Below, one piece after another: positions 4,957-6,027 of a stretch of 6,027 nucleotides of DNA. The notes beneath the pieces were generated by a model, which was not told the origin of the DNA, did no database searches, and was given only the letters and a program-made list of their open reading frames with translations. A program made the position numbers and the translations under genes. The DNA is taken from the NCBI GenBank assembly GCA_902385025.1, contig CABMDX010000123.1:1-6027 (forward strand). The letters are read 5' to 3'. Position 1 is the stretch's first letter. The number at the start of each line of letters is the position of its first letter. This stretch comes from an uncultured archaeon (GTDB taxonomy: Archaea; Halobacteriota; Methanosarcinia; Methanotrichales; Methanotrichaceae).

Positions 4957-6027
4957 TATAACCCGGAATAATCCAGCTTCCAGCCCCAGGCGCATGTATT
5001 CGTTCAAGGACGAGCGCAGGCTGTCTTCCCTTTGTGGGTTTTTCAGGCTGCTGAAGGCTCCCATCTCTGAGCCGTCCTGAGAGCCCATCTGTATCTCGTC
5101 TACCGAGGTCTGGCTTAGCTGACCATAACCCAAATGATCGTAATGACCTGATACGAAGGCCGGCGCCACTCTGGCTCTTATGCTTGCCTCCTCTCCAGGA
5201 CTTGCGGCATTTTCCAGGGCCATATCCGGCTGACAGCGATATTTCCTTGCAGTCCTCGAGCCCGGGGGGAGATAGGAGAAACGAACACATCCGAACTGCG
5301 TGCGTTCTATGAAAGTCCTGTCTGTAAAGATGCAATCGCTTGCTTCCAGGCTTCTTGCCTGCACATATCCATAGGTCGTGCACCTTTCCATCTCTAAATC
5401 CGTTCCTTTTACCGTCAGTGCCGCTCCCGAAATGTTGCCGATGATGCTGTCCATAATCATAAGAGACGGAATGCTTTCGGGAAGGCTTATGGGACCGCAG
5501 ATGCAGTGATCTATCTTAATTTCCAGTTGACTGTTCAATTTTTCTGCTTTCTCGCCCAAAAAATCATGCGATATTCCGCCATTGTCCGGAACCAGCGTAC
5601 AGTGGTACATTTCAAGGCCGCTGAGATTTCCTTCCCGCAGGAGCAGCCTTCCCTCGATGAGAAGTCCGTCCAGCACCAGCACGCCGCCAGCTTCCATATC
5701 GCTTTTGGCTGTCCCCTGAACTGCAAAATCGCCCTCGACATGGGGCCTTACGTCATCTGGAACCAGATAGTCTAATGGCTTCTCACTGGCCGTAGTTTCC
5801 GCGCCCTTCAAGAACTCAAGCTGGGGCCAGCCAGCAGCAATTATCGTCAGCTTGCTTTTCGGCTGAATCTTTATTGGGAATGCGGGGGAGATTTTGTAGC
5901 TTCCGCTGTCCATGATAGCGATTATGCCAAAGAAGCCTCCCTCGCCCGCCCCAAGTCCATTCCACTCATCTATAGCCTCTTTGAGCGACCTTCTGAGCAG
6001 AGGTGACTTTTTTATTAGCTCCCTGTC
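4954..6027 (-). CDS. eCIS-associated right-handed beta-helix protein, C-terminal part (start beyond window)
   Basis: The frame is open from the right edge, giving 357 residues. An ATG at 5911-5913 is internal: the 38 codons before it (beginning DRELIKKSPLLRRSLKEAID, ending FFGIIAI) are coding-like and run directly into DSGSYKI, so the gene starts outside the window. Residues about 40-240 alternate short strands and turns (LVLDGLLIEGRL, MYHCTLVPDNGG, IKIDHCICGPISL, LMIMDSIIGN, LEASDCIF), the pattern of a right-handed parallel beta-helix. The C-terminus has landmarks I associate with proteins encoded beside DUF6519 genes in eCIS loci: GCVRFSYLPPGSR (246-258) followed by KYRCQPD, then LGYGQLSQ (299-306), DGSEMGAFSSL (318-328), and the closing NEYMRLGLEAGLF (342-354). 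It probably contributes a spike-, fibre- or baseplate-associated part; the exact role is not known to me. It shares an operon with the downstream gene through an overlapping stop and SD. Confidence 0.85.
   Translation of the reverse strand, partial: DRELIKKSPLLRRSLKEAIDEWNGLGAGEGGFFGIIAIMDSGSYKISPAFPIKIQPKSKLTIIAAGWPQLEFLKGAETTASEKPLDYLVPDDVRPHVEGDFAVQGTAKSDMEAGGVLVLDGLLIEGRLLLREGNLSGLEMYHCTLVPDNGGISHDFLGEKAEKLNSQLEIKIDHCICGPISLPESIPSLMIMDSIIGNISGAALTVKGTDLEMERCTTYGYVQARSLEASDCIFTDRTFIERTQFGCVRFSYLPPGSRTARKYRCQPDMALENAASPGEEASIRARVAPAFVSGHYDHLGYGQLSQTSVDEIQMGSQDGSEMGAFSSLKNPQREDSLRSSLNEYMRLGLEAGLFRVI

Noticed and set aside
4922..5383. 153-codon minus-strand open frame
   Set aside because: It overlaps the end of the beta-helix gene in another frame; the reading is rich in Arg, Gly, Ser and Cys and lacks family landmarks, while the overlapped frame has strong ones.
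1..6027. CRISPR array, tRNA, rRNA or complete insertion sequence
   Set aside because: I looked for regularly spaced direct repeats, tRNA-like cloverleaf motifs, rRNA signatures and paired terminal inverted repeats around a transposase and found none.

Overview
The window looks archaeal, most likely a methanogen-type euryarchaeon, though no marker gene proves this. The hints are A/T-rich TATA-like promoter elements, poly-T terminator tracts without classical hairpins, clear Shine-Dalgarno sites, and roughly 50% GC genes separated by a very AT-rich intergenic stretch. The organism assignment is inference.

Layout, left to right. (1) Bases 1-153 hold the last 50 codons of an unrecognised plus-strand gene. 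(2) Bases 154-245 are a convergent intergenic gap with a perfect 10-bp inverted repeat flanked by homopolymer runs. (3) Bases 246-620 encode, on the minus strand, a small Cys-rich hypothetical protein, probably metal-binding, with a TTG start, an SD and a TATA-like region. (4) Bases 621-1164 are an AT-rich stretch with no confident gene. It contains an 81-codon open frame on the plus strand with no usable start near its beginning (872-1117), a weaker 39-codon open frame (661-780), and a T9 tract that probably terminates the minus-strand operon. (5) Bases 1165-1442 lie just after the operon's last confident gene; several frames there look weakly protein-like and I make no confident call. (6) Bases 1435-6027 carry two minus-strand genes in a tight operon.

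The operon is the main content. The upstream gene (4954 to beyond the right edge) is a probable right-handed beta-helix protein, and the downstream gene (1435-4941) is a 1168-residue multidomain protein of the DUF6519 type. From what I know of these families, this pair is characteristic of extracellular contractile injection systems (eCIS, phage-tail-like particles), where such proteins sit near baseplate and tail genes. The two genes are coupled: the SD of the second overlaps the stop codon of the first. The 1168-residue protein has an N-terminal DUF6519 module, two adjacent repeat units of about 160 residues (Ig-like segment plus short helix), a conserved module ending in an LPSGDG-x-RGGDFEM motif, and a C-terminal Ig-like domain. 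This suggests an elongated accessory or fibre component of the particle. The core eCIS genes (sheath, tube, baseplate, AAA ATPase) are not in the window and would be expected beyond the right edge.
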